Assembly: GCA_001767525.1 (NCBI GenBank)
Contig: MELF01000040.1
Coordinates: 12,919 to 56,111, forward strand
Source of the DNA: Acidobacteria bacterium RIFCSPLOWO2_12_FULL_68_19
Lineage (GTDB): Bacteria > Acidobacteriota > Vicinamibacteria > Vicinamibacterales > UBA2999
DNA length: 43,193 nt
Direction: 5' to 3'
Position 1 is the stretch's first letter. Each line of letters starts with the position of its first letter. Below the pieces are notes generated by a model, which ran no database searches, was not told the DNA's origin, and was given only the letters and a program-made list of their open reading frames with translations. Below, piece by piece: positions 16,627-24,879 of this stretch. The translations under genes and the position numbers were made by a program.

Positions 16627-18480
16627 ATGTCCCGATCCCGTGTGATGGTCCTGGTCGTCGGTCTCGCGGCGGTTGCACTCGCCACGACGCTGCCTGCCGT
16701 GTCCGACAGCGCCGCACCCGGCATCGAACTGACCGGAACGATCAAAGGCGCGGACGGCAAGCCGATGGAAGGCGTTGCGGTGTCCGCCAAGGCCGAGGGG
16801 TCGCCGGTGACCACGTCGGTCTGGACGAACCAGAACGGCGCCTACGCCTTCCCGGCGCTCGAGGCGGGCCGCTACAGGGTGTGGGCGCAGGCGATCGGTT
16901 TCAGTCGCCCGGTCGCCGAGGCGGCCGTCACCCCGGGCCGCGGCGTGCAGCAGAACTTCACGCTCGAGCCGACCGCGATCATCCCGAGGTCGCTCTCGAC
17001 CGCGGAATGGATGCAGAGCCTGCCCGCCGAGACGAGCCTCGATCGGCGCATGAAGATCGTGGTGCTCAACAACTGCAGCAACTGCCACCTGCCGGCGAAC
17101 TGGCTCGAGAAACGTTTCGATACGGCGAGCTGGGAGACGCTCCTCGACTACATGGAGAAGATCGCGCCGCACGGCGACGTGCCGGAGAACTCCGCGGGCG
17201 ATCCGCCGGGGCGGCGCCCCGGCGGCGCCGAATTCCCCGCCGGGGAGCTCGACGCCAACGGCGATCCCGTCAGCATCCACACCAAGCTGATGCGGTTCTA
17301 CCGCAAGGATCTGATCGAGTACCTGACGCGCGTCGCCGGGCCGAAGGGCCTGGCGCTCCAGGCGAAACCGTTCCCGCGCCCGACCGGCGTCGCCACCGAG
17401 ATCGTCGTCACCGAGTACGACCTGCCGTTCGAGCGCCCCGGCGGCGTCGGCAAGCTCGATCCACGCACGGGCAAGGTGTCGTTCCTCACGGTCCGCGACG
17501 GCAAGACGATGGTGCAGGAGGTTCCGGTGGTCGGCCGCAACGAGTACCGGAGCGGCTCGGACTGGAGCTGGGGCACGCGGGACGAACACCTCGAGCGCGG
17601 CACGCACGACATCGCGATCGGCGTCAACGGCAACGTCTATTTCGGCATGAATGCGATGAGCGCCGATCCCGCCCGGGGCTACGTCTGGTATTCCAACGGC
17701 CGGCAGATCACGAGCGTCGATACCCGAACCGACACCATCACGTCGCATCCGGGGCTGCGCTACCCGCTGTCGCACGGCACGCAGGTCGATAGCCGGGGGA
17801 ACGTCTGGGGTTCGTTCGGGCTCGGTTTCGTGCGGCTCGACGTCGCAACCGGCACGATCAAGGAGTTCAACACAATCACGCCGTTCAGCCGGCCCTACGA
17901 CCTCGGCGTGGACCGGTTCGACAACGCCTGGGTGTCGCAGCTCGCGCTCGACAGGCTCTCGGTCGTCGACGGCCGGACCGGTGAGGTGAAGGAGGTCGCG
18001 CTGCCGCCGTTCACCTCCCCCGATCTCCGCCCGGAGGATCTCGAGATCCTGCGCACGGTGGGGTCCTGGGATCACAACGCGGCGCCGGGGCAGCAGGGGC
18101 CGCGGCGCATGAGCGCCGACGCCCGGGGCGACTACGTGTGGGCCGGGCTGTACTGGGCCGGGGGCATCGCGCAGATCGACGCCCGCACGAAGACGTTCGT
18201 CAAGATCCATTCGGTGCCGGAGCTCCGATGGGCGCAGCCCTACAAGCCGATCGCGGACAGAAACCACATGGTCTGGTTCAGCAATTCCGCGGCGGACATT
18301 CTGGGGCAGCTCAATCCGACCACCGGGAAGATCACGCTCTATCCGCTGCCGACGCGCGGCACCAACTCGCGGCACCTGGCGGTGGACGACACGACCGGCA
18401 TCCCGACCGTCTGGGTGCCGTACACCGGCGCCGGCAAGATGGCGCGCGTGCAGTTCCGGTTCGACACGTCGAAGAACTGA
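16627..18480 (+). CDS. Exported carboxypeptidase-regulatory / cytochrome c / streptogramin-lyase-like propeller protein
   Basis: 617 residues with a GAAGGAGGAGAG Shine-Dalgarno. Order: a signal peptide to about residue 30; a carboxypeptidase-regulatory beta-sandwich at about 35-115 (GTIKGADGKPMEGVAVSAKA, GRYRVWAQAIGF); a haem site CSNCH at 150-154; then a propeller at about 250-610 of Vgb (virginiamycin B lyase) type, with blades such as DSRGNVWGSFGLGFVRLD and VDRFDNAWVSQLALDRLSVV. Vgb linearises streptogramins, but the haem and the neighbours argue for a different job here, perhaps an oxidoreductase or electron-linked binding protein. I did not identify the Vgb catalytic histidines. It is 64-66 percent of a module with the upstream cytochrome, and it is followed 8 bp later by a TonB receptor. 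Confidence 0.87.
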   Translation: MSRSRVMVLVVGLAAVALATTLPAVSDSAAPGIELTGTIKGADGKPMEGVAVSAKAEGSPVTTSVWTNQNGAYAFPALEAGRYRVWAQAIGFSRPVAEAAVTPGRGVQQNFTLEPTAIIPRSLSTAEWMQSLPAETSLDRRMKIVVLNNCSNCHLPANWLEKRFDTASWETLLDYMEKIAPHGDVPENSAGDPPGRRPGGAEFPAGELDANGDPVSIHTKLMRFYRKDLIEYLTRVAGPKGLALQAKPFPRPTGVATEIVVTEYDLPFERPGGVGKLDPRTGKVSFLTVRDGKTMVQEVPVVGRNEYRSGSDWSWGTRDEHLERGTHDIAIGVNGNVYFGMNAMSADPARGYVWYSNGRQITSVDTRTDTITSHPGLRYPLSHGTQVDSRGNVWGSFGLGFVRLDVATGTIKEFNTITPFSRPYDLGVDRFDNAWVSQLALDRLSVVDGRTGEVKEVALPPFTSPDLRPEDLEILRTVGSWDHNAAPGQQGPRRMSADARGDYVWAGLYWAGGIAQIDARTKTFVKIHSVPELRWAQPYKPIADRNHMVWFSNSAADILGQLNPTTGKITLYPLPTRGTNSRHLAVDDTTGIPTVWVPYTGAGKMARVQFRFDTSKN

Positions 18481-18487
18481 GGGAGCC

Positions 18488-21391
18488 ATGACAGGCAGGA
18501 CACGCGTCGTCGCGCTCGTCGTGTCGTGCGCCTTCCTGGCGCTGCCCGCCATCAGTGCGGCGCAGGCGGGAAGCGCGATTACCGGCGTCGTACGCGACGC
18601 CTCCGGAGGCGTGCTGCCGGGCGTCACGGTCGAAGCCGGCAGCCCCGCCTTGATCGAAGGGACCCGCAGCGCCGTCACCGACGGGCAGGGGGTCTACCGC
18701 ATCGTGGACCTCCGGCCCGGCGCCTATCGCGTGACCTTCACGCTGCAGGGTTTCCGGTCGCTGGTGCGCGACGGCGTCGTCCTGACGTCGGCGTTCACCG
18801 CCACGGTCAACGGCACCCTCGAAGTCGGCGCCGTCGAGGAGACCGTGACCGTCACCGGCGAGGCGCCGGTCGTGGATACCCAGAACGTCTCGGCGCGCGA
18901 GGTCTTCACGCGCGACACCGTCGAAGCGCTGCCGATCGCCAAGACGACCGGCGTCTGGGCCTCGCTCGTTCCCGCCATCAGACAGCCGATTGCCACCGAC
19001 GCCGGCGCGACCGGCGGCATGGACGTGGGCGCCACGCAGAGCGAGCGGTCGCAGGCGGAGATCACCGTCCATGGCGGGTCGGCGGACATCAGGGTCGTGC
19101 GCGAAGGCATGGAAGCGATGCGCGGCGTCTACAGCATGAACCGGGTGGACACGCAGGAAATCACCGTGCAGATGGGCGGCAACCCGGCCGAGGCCGAGAC
19201 CGGCGGCGTTCGCATCAACATCATCCCGAGGGAGGGCGCCAACACGCTGTTCGGAACTTTCGAGCTGGACGGCACGACCGAGGCGTTCCAGGGGAGCAAC
19301 ATCGACAACGAGCTGCGCGCCCGGGGGCTGGCGGGAACGCCGTACGTCAAGCAGGCGTACAACGCCGGCGGCTCAGTGGGCGGCCCCATCCGCCAGGACA
19401 AGCTGTGGTTCTTCGGGTCGTATCGACGGTGGGGCTCGGAGCTGTGGCTGCCTGGCAAGTATTTCAACAAGACGCAGGGGACGCACCTCTACACGCCGGA
19501 CCTGAGCCGGCCGGCGTTCTCGAGCGACTACTACGGGAGCGCCACGAGTCGCGTCACCTGGGCGGCGACGGGGAAGCAGAAGTTCAATTTCACCTTCGAA
19601 TACGCGAACAACTGCAACTGCGTGATCCGGCTGATTGCGCTCAACCGGGCGCCGGAGGCAACCGGGGACCATCTGTACCATCACCGCGTGCCCCAGGCGT
19701 CGTGGCAGTACGCCAGGAGCAACCGGCTGCTGTTCGAGGGCGGCTTCTCGTGGTACCGCGGGCTCGGCGACAGCGAGGCGGTGGAAGGGGTCTCCGCCGA
19801 CCACATCGCCATTCGTGAGCTGACCACCGATTTCCGCTGGAACGCGCGGGCCGACAACATCGCCGGCACCGGCGCCTACGCGCGCCGGTCGATGCAGAAC
19901 AACCTGAGCGAGCGGTTCAACGTGTCGTACGTCACCGGGTCGCACAACCTCAAGACCGGCATCTGGGTCCAGCAGTGGCCGAATTTCGCCGAGTACTTCG
20001 TCAACGGCGGGATGCTCGAGAACTTCCGGAACGGCGTGCCCACCTCCGTCGTGCTCTACGCCTCGCCGCAGTATCAGGAGACAATGGCGCACAACATCGG
20101 CGTGTACGCCCAGGATCAGTGGACCCTGCGGCGGCTGACCCTCAACCTGGGCCTGCGCTACGACAGCTATCGCGGGTACGCCCGGGAGGTGAACGCGCCG
20201 GCCGGTCCATTCGTCCCTGCGCGCCATTTCGACGAGACGGACGACCTGACGAACCTGAAGGACATCAACCCGCGGTTGGGAGCCGCCTACGATCTGTTCG
20301 GCAACGGCCGCACGGCCGTGAAAGGCTTCGTGGGGCGGTTCATCGTCGGCCAGGCCGGCGATGTCCCGTCGCAGCCCGCCCTGGCGGTCGTCACCAGCGC
20401 CACGCGGACGTGGACCGACCGGAACGGCGATTTCGTTCCCCAGGAGAGCGAGTTGGGGCCGCTCTCCAACAGCCGGTTCGGCAGCCCGAGGCCCGAAGCG
20501 CTGACCGTGGACAAGGATGTGCGATTCGGGTGGGGGAATCGCGCGTACACGTGGCAGGGAATTGTCTCGGTCGACCACGAGCTGCTGCCGGGCTTCGGCG
20601 TGCAGCTCGCGTACTACCGGACGTGGTGGGGGAACCAGAGCTTCACCGAGAACCTGCTGGTGTCTCCGTCGGATTTCGACGAGTACTGCATCACGGCGCC
20701 GGTCGATCCGCGGCTGCCGGCGAGCGGCCAGCGGGTCTGCGGGCTGTACGACGTGAAGCCGTCGAGATTCGGGCAGGTCGACAGCTTCCAGAGCCTGGCG
20801 GGCGACCGCATGAAGCGCATCTTCGACGGCATCGACCTCAACGTGAGCGGACGTTTCGGCGACGGCGCCACCGTCGGCGGCGGCATCGCGTTCGGCAACA
20901 CGGTGACCGACAACTGCGGGATTGCCGTCGATTCGCCGCAGGATCGGCGCTACTGCCGCACCGTCTACGGCTGGTCCGACGACGTGCAGTTCAAGATCAA
21001 CGGCACGTATCCGCTGCCGTGGGACCTCAGGGTCAGCTACGTGTTCCAGAGCGTCGCGGGGTTCCCCGTCCTGGGCAGCTACGTGGTCACCAGCGCGCTG
21101 GCGGCCCCCTCGCTCGGCCGGAACTTCTCGGCGGGCGCGCAAGGCACGTCCGACGTCGCGCTGGTCGAGCCGTATACGATGTTCGACGACCGCACGAACA
21201 TGCTCGATCTGCGTTTCTCGAAGCGAGTCCGGGTACGACGGACGAGCATCACGGGCAACGTCGATTTGTCGAACGTGTTCAACGCGAACACGCCGCAGTA
21301 TCTCAACACGCAGTACGGACCCCAGTGGCTGAATGTGACCAATGCCCTGTCGGCCCGGGTGGTGCGGCTGGGGGTGCAGGTCGGATTCTGA
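18488..21391 (+). CDS. TonB-dependent receptor, Oar-like, with N-terminal carboxypeptidase-regulatory domain
   Basis: 967 residues. The ATG follows the previous stop by 7 bp, with GAGGGAG straddling that stop as the Shine-Dalgarno. The signal peptide ends ISAAQA. The carboxypeptidase-regulatory domain is at about 32-118 (ITGVVRDASGGVLPGVTVEA, GVYRIVDLRPGAYRVTFTLQ). A plug-like region carries MNRVDTQEITVQMGGNPAEA and GGVRINIIPREGANTLFG, and the rest is barrel. It ends VRLGVQVGF, with the C-terminal phenylalanine expected for barrel assembly. It lies downstream of the cytochrome c/propeller pair and upstream of the carboxymuconolactone-decarboxylase-like genes, so the group looks like an uptake-plus-modification unit. 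Substrate unknown. Confidence 0.92.
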   Translation: MTGRTRVVALVVSCAFLALPAISAAQAGSAITGVVRDASGGVLPGVTVEAGSPALIEGTRSAVTDGQGVYRIVDLRPGAYRVTFTLQGFRSLVRDGVVLTSAFTATVNGTLEVGAVEETVTVTGEAPVVDTQNVSAREVFTRDTVEALPIAKTTGVWASLVPAIRQPIATDAGATGGMDVGATQSERSQAEITVHGGSADIRVVREGMEAMRGVYSMNRVDTQEITVQMGGNPAEAETGGVRINIIPREGANTLFGTFELDGTTEAFQGSNIDNELRARGLAGTPYVKQAYNAGGSVGGPIRQDKLWFFGSYRRWGSELWLPGKYFNKTQGTHLYTPDLSRPAFSSDYYGSATSRVTWAATGKQKFNFTFEYANNCNCVIRLIALNRAPEATGDHLYHHRVPQASWQYARSNRLLFEGGFSWYRGLGDSEAVEGVSADHIAIRELTTDFRWNARADNIAGTGAYARRSMQNNLSERFNVSYVTGSHNLKTGIWVQQWPNFAEYFVNGGMLENFRNGVPTSVVLYASPQYQETMAHNIGVYAQDQWTLRRLTLNLGLRYDSYRGYAREVNAPAGPFVPARHFDETDDLTNLKDINPRLGAAYDLFGNGRTAVKGFVGRFIVGQAGDVPSQPALAVVTSATRTWTDRNGDFVPQESELGPLSNSRFGSPRPEALTVDKDVRFGWGNRAYTWQGIVSVDHELLPGFGVQLAYYRTWWGNQSFTENLLVSPSDFDEYCITAPVDPRLPASGQRVCGLYDVKPSRFGQVDSFQSLAGDRMKRIFDGIDLNVSGRFGDGATVGGGIAFGNTVTDNCGIAVDSPQDRRYCRTVYGWSDDVQFKINGTYPLPWDLRVSYVFQSVAGFPVLGSYVVTSALAAPSLGRNFSAGAQGTSDVALVEPYTMFDDRTNMLDLRFSKRVRVRRTSITGNVDLSNVFNANTPQYLNTQYGPQWLNVTNALSARVVRLGVQVGF

Positions 21392-21423
21392 GGAGCGGCC
21401 GCTCCGGAATCTGAACGCAAGGC

Positions 21424-21452
21424 CCCCACCGCGCCAATCTTGCGCGGTGGGG
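21424..21452 (+). terminator. Perfect 11-bp hairpin between receptor and CMD-like gene
   Basis: CCCCACCGCGC - 7-base loop - GCGCGGTGGGG, with no mismatch. No T-tract follows and the next start is 16 bp away. It may therefore act as an attenuator, an mRNA-stability element or a translation-control hairpin rather than a plain terminator. Confidence 0.5.
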
Positions 21453-21468
21453 TGCAATGGGAGGCGCC

Positions 21469-22146
21469 ATGTCGAGAGTCGTGTGCTGGATCGCGGTGCC
21501 GATGGCCCTGGTCCTGCTGGCGGGACACGCCCGGGCGCAGGAGAGGTCGCCCGATCCGAGGGTGCGTCTGCGCGAGGGCGTCAAGCGCGACGATCTCGAC
21601 GCCGAGGCGAGGCGAACCTACGACGCCGTCGTCAACGCGACGACCCCGTACGGCCGCGGTCTGTCGACGCCGATCGGGATGTGGATGCACAGCCCGAACA
21701 TGGCGGAGCACGTCCTGCCGCTTTACCTGTACCTCCGGTTCGGCGGCGACTCCGGCGACGCGATGTACTTTTCGGTACGTCTGACGGAGCTGGCGATCCT
21801 GGTGGCGGCGCGGGAGATCAACAGCCAGTATCAATGGACGTCGCACGAACCGACCGCACGCAGGGTCGGCCTCGAGCCGGACATCATCGACGCGGTCAAG
21901 TACCGCCGCAGCGTCGACGCCCTGGGCGAGAAGGAAGCGACGATCGTCCGCTTCGGCCGCGAGTTGTTCGGCAGCAGGCGCGTCAGCGCGGCGACATTCG
22001 CGCGGGCGCAGCAGTTGTTCGGCACCGCAGGGGTGACCGACCTGGCCGGCCTGATGGCGTTCTACGAGTTCCTGTTCCTCAGCTCGAACGCGGCGTTCGA
22101 CATCCAGCTGCCGCCGGGTACGACGCCGCTCCTGCCCATCCCGTGA
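21469..22146 (+). CDS. Exported carboxymuconolactone-decarboxylase-like protein, single domain
   Basis: 225 residues from the ATG at 21469, which has GGGAGG 4 bp upstream. An in-frame ATG at 21457 would add four residues. The signal peptide is WIAVPMALVLLAGHARAQ. The CMD-like helical domain carries TELAILVAAREINSQYQWTS followed by HEPTARRVGLEP, then DLAGLMAFYEFLFLSSNAAF near the C-terminus. The AhpD-type CxxC peroxidase pair is absent at this place (YQWTSH), so disulfide peroxidase activity is unlikely. The layout matches gamma-CMD-like proteins. Export is unusual for the family. It is one of three tandem copies of this domain, the other two being fused in the next gene. Confidence 0.85.
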   Translation: MSRVVCWIAVPMALVLLAGHARAQERSPDPRVRLREGVKRDDLDAEARRTYDAVVNATTPYGRGLSTPIGMWMHSPNMAEHVLPLYLYLRFGGDSGDAMYFSVRLTELAILVAAREINSQYQWTSHEPTARRVGLEPDIIDAVKYRRSVDALGEKEATIVRFGRELFGSRRVSAATFARAQQLFGTAGVTDLAGLMAFYEFLFLSSNAAFDIQLPPGTTPLLPIP

Positions 22147-22155
22147 GAGGACATC

Positions 22156-23442
22156 ATGCCGAGAGTGAGTTGCAGGGCGCTGGTGCTGGTCGCGGTCGTG
22201 CTGGTCGCGGGGAAGGTGTGGGCGCAGGGGACGGCCGCCGATCCGCGGGTCCGCCTTCGCGAGGGGGTCAAGCGGGAGGATCTGGACGCCGAGGCACAGA
22301 AGACCTACGACTTCGTCGTCAACTCGACCAGCCCGCACCGCACCGGCTTGCCGGCGCCGATCGGGATGTGGATGTGGAGCCCCCGGATGGCGGATCACAT
22401 CCTGCCCACCTATATGTACCTGCGGTTCGGCACTCAACTGGACATCCGCACGAAGGAACTGGCAATCCTGATGGCCGCCCGGTACGACGGCAGCAGGGTC
22501 CAGTGGGGCACGCACGGCGAAAACGCACGGGATGTCGGCGTGGAGCAGCGCGTCATCGACATCATGGCGAACGGCTCGCCGCTCGACGGTCTTGCCGACA
22601 AGGACGCGCTCGTCATTCGTTTCGGCCGCGAGCTCTTCGGCGACAAGCGCGTCGGGTCGGAGACGTTCGCCCGTGCGATCACGCTGTTCGGACGCAAGGG
22701 CGTGACCGACCTGGCCGGCCTCATGGCGTTCTACGAATTCCTCTATCTGAGCTCGAACGTGACGTTCGATCTCGAATCCAGCACGAAATGGCCGGCGCTG
22801 GCGCCGCTGCCGGTGGCGTCTCCGCCTCGGCGGCGGGCGTTGTCATCGGTGCCGGCGGACATCAATCCCGAGTCGCGGGCGCGGCTCCCGCGCGTCAGGC
22901 GCGAGGACCTGGACGCGGACGGCCGGAAGACATACGACGCCATCGTCAATCCGAAGACGCCCTATCGCGACGGGCTGCCGTCGCCCATCGGCATGTGGAT
23001 GCACAGCCCGGAGATGGCGCAGCACGTGCTTCCGGCCTACATGTACCTGCGGTTCGGCAACCAGCTCGGGACGCGCTTGACGGAGCTGGCCATCCTGGTG
23101 ACGGCCCGGGAGCTCGACATCCAGTATCAATGGACGTCGCACGAGCCGGTGGCCCTGAAGGCCGGCCTGGAGCCGGCCATCATCGACATCGTCAAGAACC
23201 GGAAGAGCCCGGCGGGGCTCGGCGAGAAGGACGCCCTCGTGATCCGCTTCGGACACGAGCTCGTCGGCGATCGGCGCGTCAGCGCCGGGACGTTCACCCA
23301 GGCGCTCGACGTCTTCGGAACCCGAAACGTGACCGACCTGGCGGGGCTGATGGCCTTCTATGAGTTTCTCTATCTGAGCTCGAACGCGACCTTCGACATC
23401 CAGATGCCGCCCGGGCAGAAGCCGCTGCTCCCGCTGCCCTGA
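22156..23442 (+). CDS. Exported tandem carboxymuconolactone-decarboxylase-like protein, two fused domains
   Basis: 428 residues with a GAGAGGA Shine-Dalgarno. The signal peptide is ALVLVAVVLVAGKVWAQ. Domain 1 (about 28-205) and domain 2 (about 240-428) are each complete CMD-like units, joined by a proline- and arginine-rich linker (ALAPLPVASPPRRRA). Both contain IGMWMxSPxMAxH and DLAGLMAFYEFLYLSSN. Domain 2 keeps the YQWTSHEP segment of the single-domain neighbour. Domain 1 differs there (VQWGTHGENA). No CxxC pair is present in either. It starts 9 bp after the previous gene, so it is co-transcribed. It arose by tandem duplication and fusion. Substrate unknown. Confidence 0.85.
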   Translation: MPRVSCRALVLVAVVLVAGKVWAQGTAADPRVRLREGVKREDLDAEAQKTYDFVVNSTSPHRTGLPAPIGMWMWSPRMADHILPTYMYLRFGTQLDIRTKELAILMAARYDGSRVQWGTHGENARDVGVEQRVIDIMANGSPLDGLADKDALVIRFGRELFGDKRVGSETFARAITLFGRKGVTDLAGLMAFYEFLYLSSNVTFDLESSTKWPALAPLPVASPPRRRALSSVPADINPESRARLPRVRREDLDADGRKTYDAIVNPKTPYRDGLPSPIGMWMHSPEMAQHVLPAYMYLRFGNQLGTRLTELAILVTARELDIQYQWTSHEPVALKAGLEPAIIDIVKNRKSPAGLGEKDALVIRFGHELVGDRRVSAGTFTQALDVFGTRNVTDLAGLMAFYEFLYLSSNATFDIQMPPGQKPLLPLP

Positions 23443-23462
23443 GCCCCGGGATGGTCGTCAGG

Positions 23463-23856
23463 AGAAAGTACAAGCGCGGCTATCAGCCAGGTCGCGCCGC
23501 GCATGGCACCCAGGAGGGCCGCCGTCTCCGGCACGCTCAGGGACGACGGGCAGATGCGGCCCTCGCTTGGCCCTGGCGGTGACTGTGAGACCTTCGACGT
23601 CCAAGCCAAGCACCTCGCGGCAGAGGAAGAAGACGGCGCAGAGCGCCTGATTCTGGGTACTGGCGGGCACCTGCTGTCGCTGGCCGACGTAGGCGAGGAA
23701 GCGGAGGACCTGGTCCGCGAGGGGCTCGGGTGAGGCCGGGCGGTTCAGGAAGCCGCGAACCCAGCGGACGCAGTAGCGAGCCGTCTTCTCCCTGACCAGG
23801 CGGGCTTTCACGAGGAACTCGGCATATTCCTGTACCGATGCCTCCAGTTCGAGCAT
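23463..23856 (-). pseudogene. Integron-type tyrosine recombinase, frameshifted and truncated
   Basis: From the ATG at 23856, with a good Shine-Dalgarno (CGGAGGTG), the reading frame gives the N-terminal SAM-like DNA-binding domain of an integron-type integrase: YAEFLVKARLVREKTARYCV, VPASTQNQALCAVFFLCREV, then RAKRGPHLPVV. At about 23541 one extra C throws it out of frame. Reading the -1 frame from 23540 restores LSVPETAALLGAMRG and WLIAALVLS, the start of the catalytic domain. Homology then stops near 23463. The catalytic R..H.R..Y residues are therefore all missing and the gene cannot be active. It ends about 20 bp from the end of the CMD gene on the other strand. Confidence 0.75.
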
Positions 23857-24264
23857 AGCGCACCTCCGGGCGGGGCCGTGGCAATGAGGGTGCCGTTCCG
23901 AGGCCGTCGCTGGGAGTGACACTGGCGCCACTGGTTGCCGGCGGTTGCCCGGAGGCAACAGCCTGTTGAAGGTCAACGAGCGACAACCGACGGTGACGCC
24001 CAACCGCCGGACCGGCAATTGGCGCCGTCCGGAACAGCCGGGGATTTCCTGGTTATGGCGCGAGCGCCACCTTACGCCGAGAGCCGTGTCGGCCTGCTCC
24101 AACCTGCTGCGCGACTGACACTTGAGTTGCGGTCGTCAGCGCGCAGGAATGCCGGCACCGGCGACGGCATTTCCGTGGAGGTCGACAACGGTTCCGACCT
24201 GGCAACCGGAATGGACGCCCTCCACTGAAAGAACGTTGGACCGACGAAACAAGCGGACGGAAAA
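23857..24264. other. 408 bp without a recognisable gene
   Basis: Between the broken integrase and the toxin gene. Open frames exist on both strands, but none has a ribosome-binding site together with a recognisable product. I looked for integron attI/attC cores: a GCCCAAC at 23998 and a GTTGGAC at 24233 fit the consensus but are about 240 bp apart with no supporting symmetry, so I do not call a site. Confidence 0.4.
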
Positions 24265-24600
24265 TCAGCCGAGGATTTCGTTGAGCCCTTCGACGATACG
24301 AACGAGGTCCTCGTCGGAGGCCCGGGCAACCCGTCGGCCGACGCGTTGGGTGCTGAGAGTGCGGATCTGGCCGATCTTGACCCAAGAGCGTTTCGGCAGC
24401 CCGGCCGCGCGAATCTCCGTGGTGAGCGGGAATCCCGCCCGTGGCTCTTGGCTGGTCAGCGCCACGACAATGACGGTGCCGGAACGTTCATTGAACACAT
24501 TGTGACTGAGCACAAGCACCGGACGCTCGCCGGCTTGCTCATGGCCACGCACGGGGTTGAGGTCAGCCCAACGAATCTCGCCCCTCAGTATTCGGGCCAT
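24265..24600 (-). CDS. mazF: MazF/PemK-type endoribonuclease toxin
   Basis: 111 residues from the ATG at 24600, with GGGAG about 9 bp upstream. The MazF fold signature is clear: RGEIRWADLNPVRGHEQAG, ERPVLVLSHNVFNERSGTVI, VVALTSQ, and a C-terminal ARASDEDLVRIVEGLNEIL helix. RGEI.W.dl.p..G.E....RP.lvls is the conserved entry into the mRNA-cleaving site, and the family's catalytic arginine and serine/threonine are plausible here (R in ERPV, T in ALTSQ). It is free of breaks and of normal length. It overlaps the antitoxin gene by 16 bp, the usual order antitoxin then toxin. Confidence 0.88.
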   Translation of the reverse strand: MARILRGEIRWADLNPVRGHEQAGERPVLVLSHNVFNERSGTVIVVALTSQEPRAGFPLTTEIRAAGLPKRSWVKIGQIRTLSTQRVGRRVARASDEDLVRIVEGLNEILG

Positions 24601-24827
24601 GTGTCGCGACTCCCGGCAAAGCCTTCTTCGGCCAATGCTTGTTCCTCGCGCGGGTCCACTTTGGCGCACTCCCGGGCCAGGCGCGTCCGAGCCAGACGGG
24701 CCACCGTGTCGGCGAGCGCGCGTTCGACGGCCTGGCTCCGGTTGGCGAAGCGCCGGGCGGCAACCAGTGCATCCACGCGGTCGAGCAGCTCCGCGTCCAC
24801 GGTGACGGCCACTTTTGTCTTGGGCAT
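24585..24827 (-). CDS. Ribbon-helix-helix antitoxin partner of MazF
   Basis: 80 residues from the ATG at 24827, which has GAGGA 5 bp upstream. A start at 24857 is excluded because it would fall inside the promoter -10 box. The N-terminus is a ribbon-helix-helix DNA-binding domain (TKVAVTVDAELLDRVDALVA, FANRSQAVERAL). The acidic C-terminus (DPREEQALAEEGFAGSRDTW) would bind and block the toxin. RHH antitoxins repress their own operon, and a perfect palindrome over the -10 box fits that. Confidence 0.85.
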   Translation of the reverse strand: MPKTKVAVTVDAELLDRVDALVAARRFANRSQAVERALADTVARLARTRLARECAKVDPREEQALAEEGFAGSRDTWPEY

Positions 24828-24840
24828 AGCGTCCTCGGCA

Positions 24841-24879
24841 GTATGATACATCATCATACCAGACGGTCCAACGAATCAA
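24841..24879 (-). promoter_or_regulatory. Toxin-antitoxin promoter with overlapping operator palindrome
   Basis: A perfect inverted repeat, GTATGAT-N5-ATCATAC, occupies 24841-24859. On the minus strand it contains TATGAT preceded by TGG, an extended -10. A TTGATT -35-like hexamer (24874-24879) lies 15 bp upstream. The predicted transcript start is about 20 bp before the antitoxin ATG. Overlap of palindrome and -10 is the classic autorepression layout. Confidence 0.65.

Noticed and set aside
16627-18480. Naming the propeller proteins virginiamycin B lyase (antibiotic resistance)
   Set aside because: Only the propeller fold is similar. The fused haem site, the beta-sandwich domain and the neighbourhood point elsewhere, and the lyase catalytic residues could not be confirmed.
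23935-24228. 97-codon plus-strand open frame upstream of the toxin gene
   Set aside because: No ribosome-binding site, no recognisable domain and composition like noncoding DNA.
23998-24239. Possible integron attC cores (GCCCAAC and GTTGGAC)
   Set aside because: The spacing of about 240 bp is too long and no inner palindrome is visible. The consensus is short enough to occur by chance.
24828-24857. Longer antitoxin start at 24857
   Set aside because: It lies within the -10 box and operator, while the ATG at 24827 has GAGGA at correct spacing.
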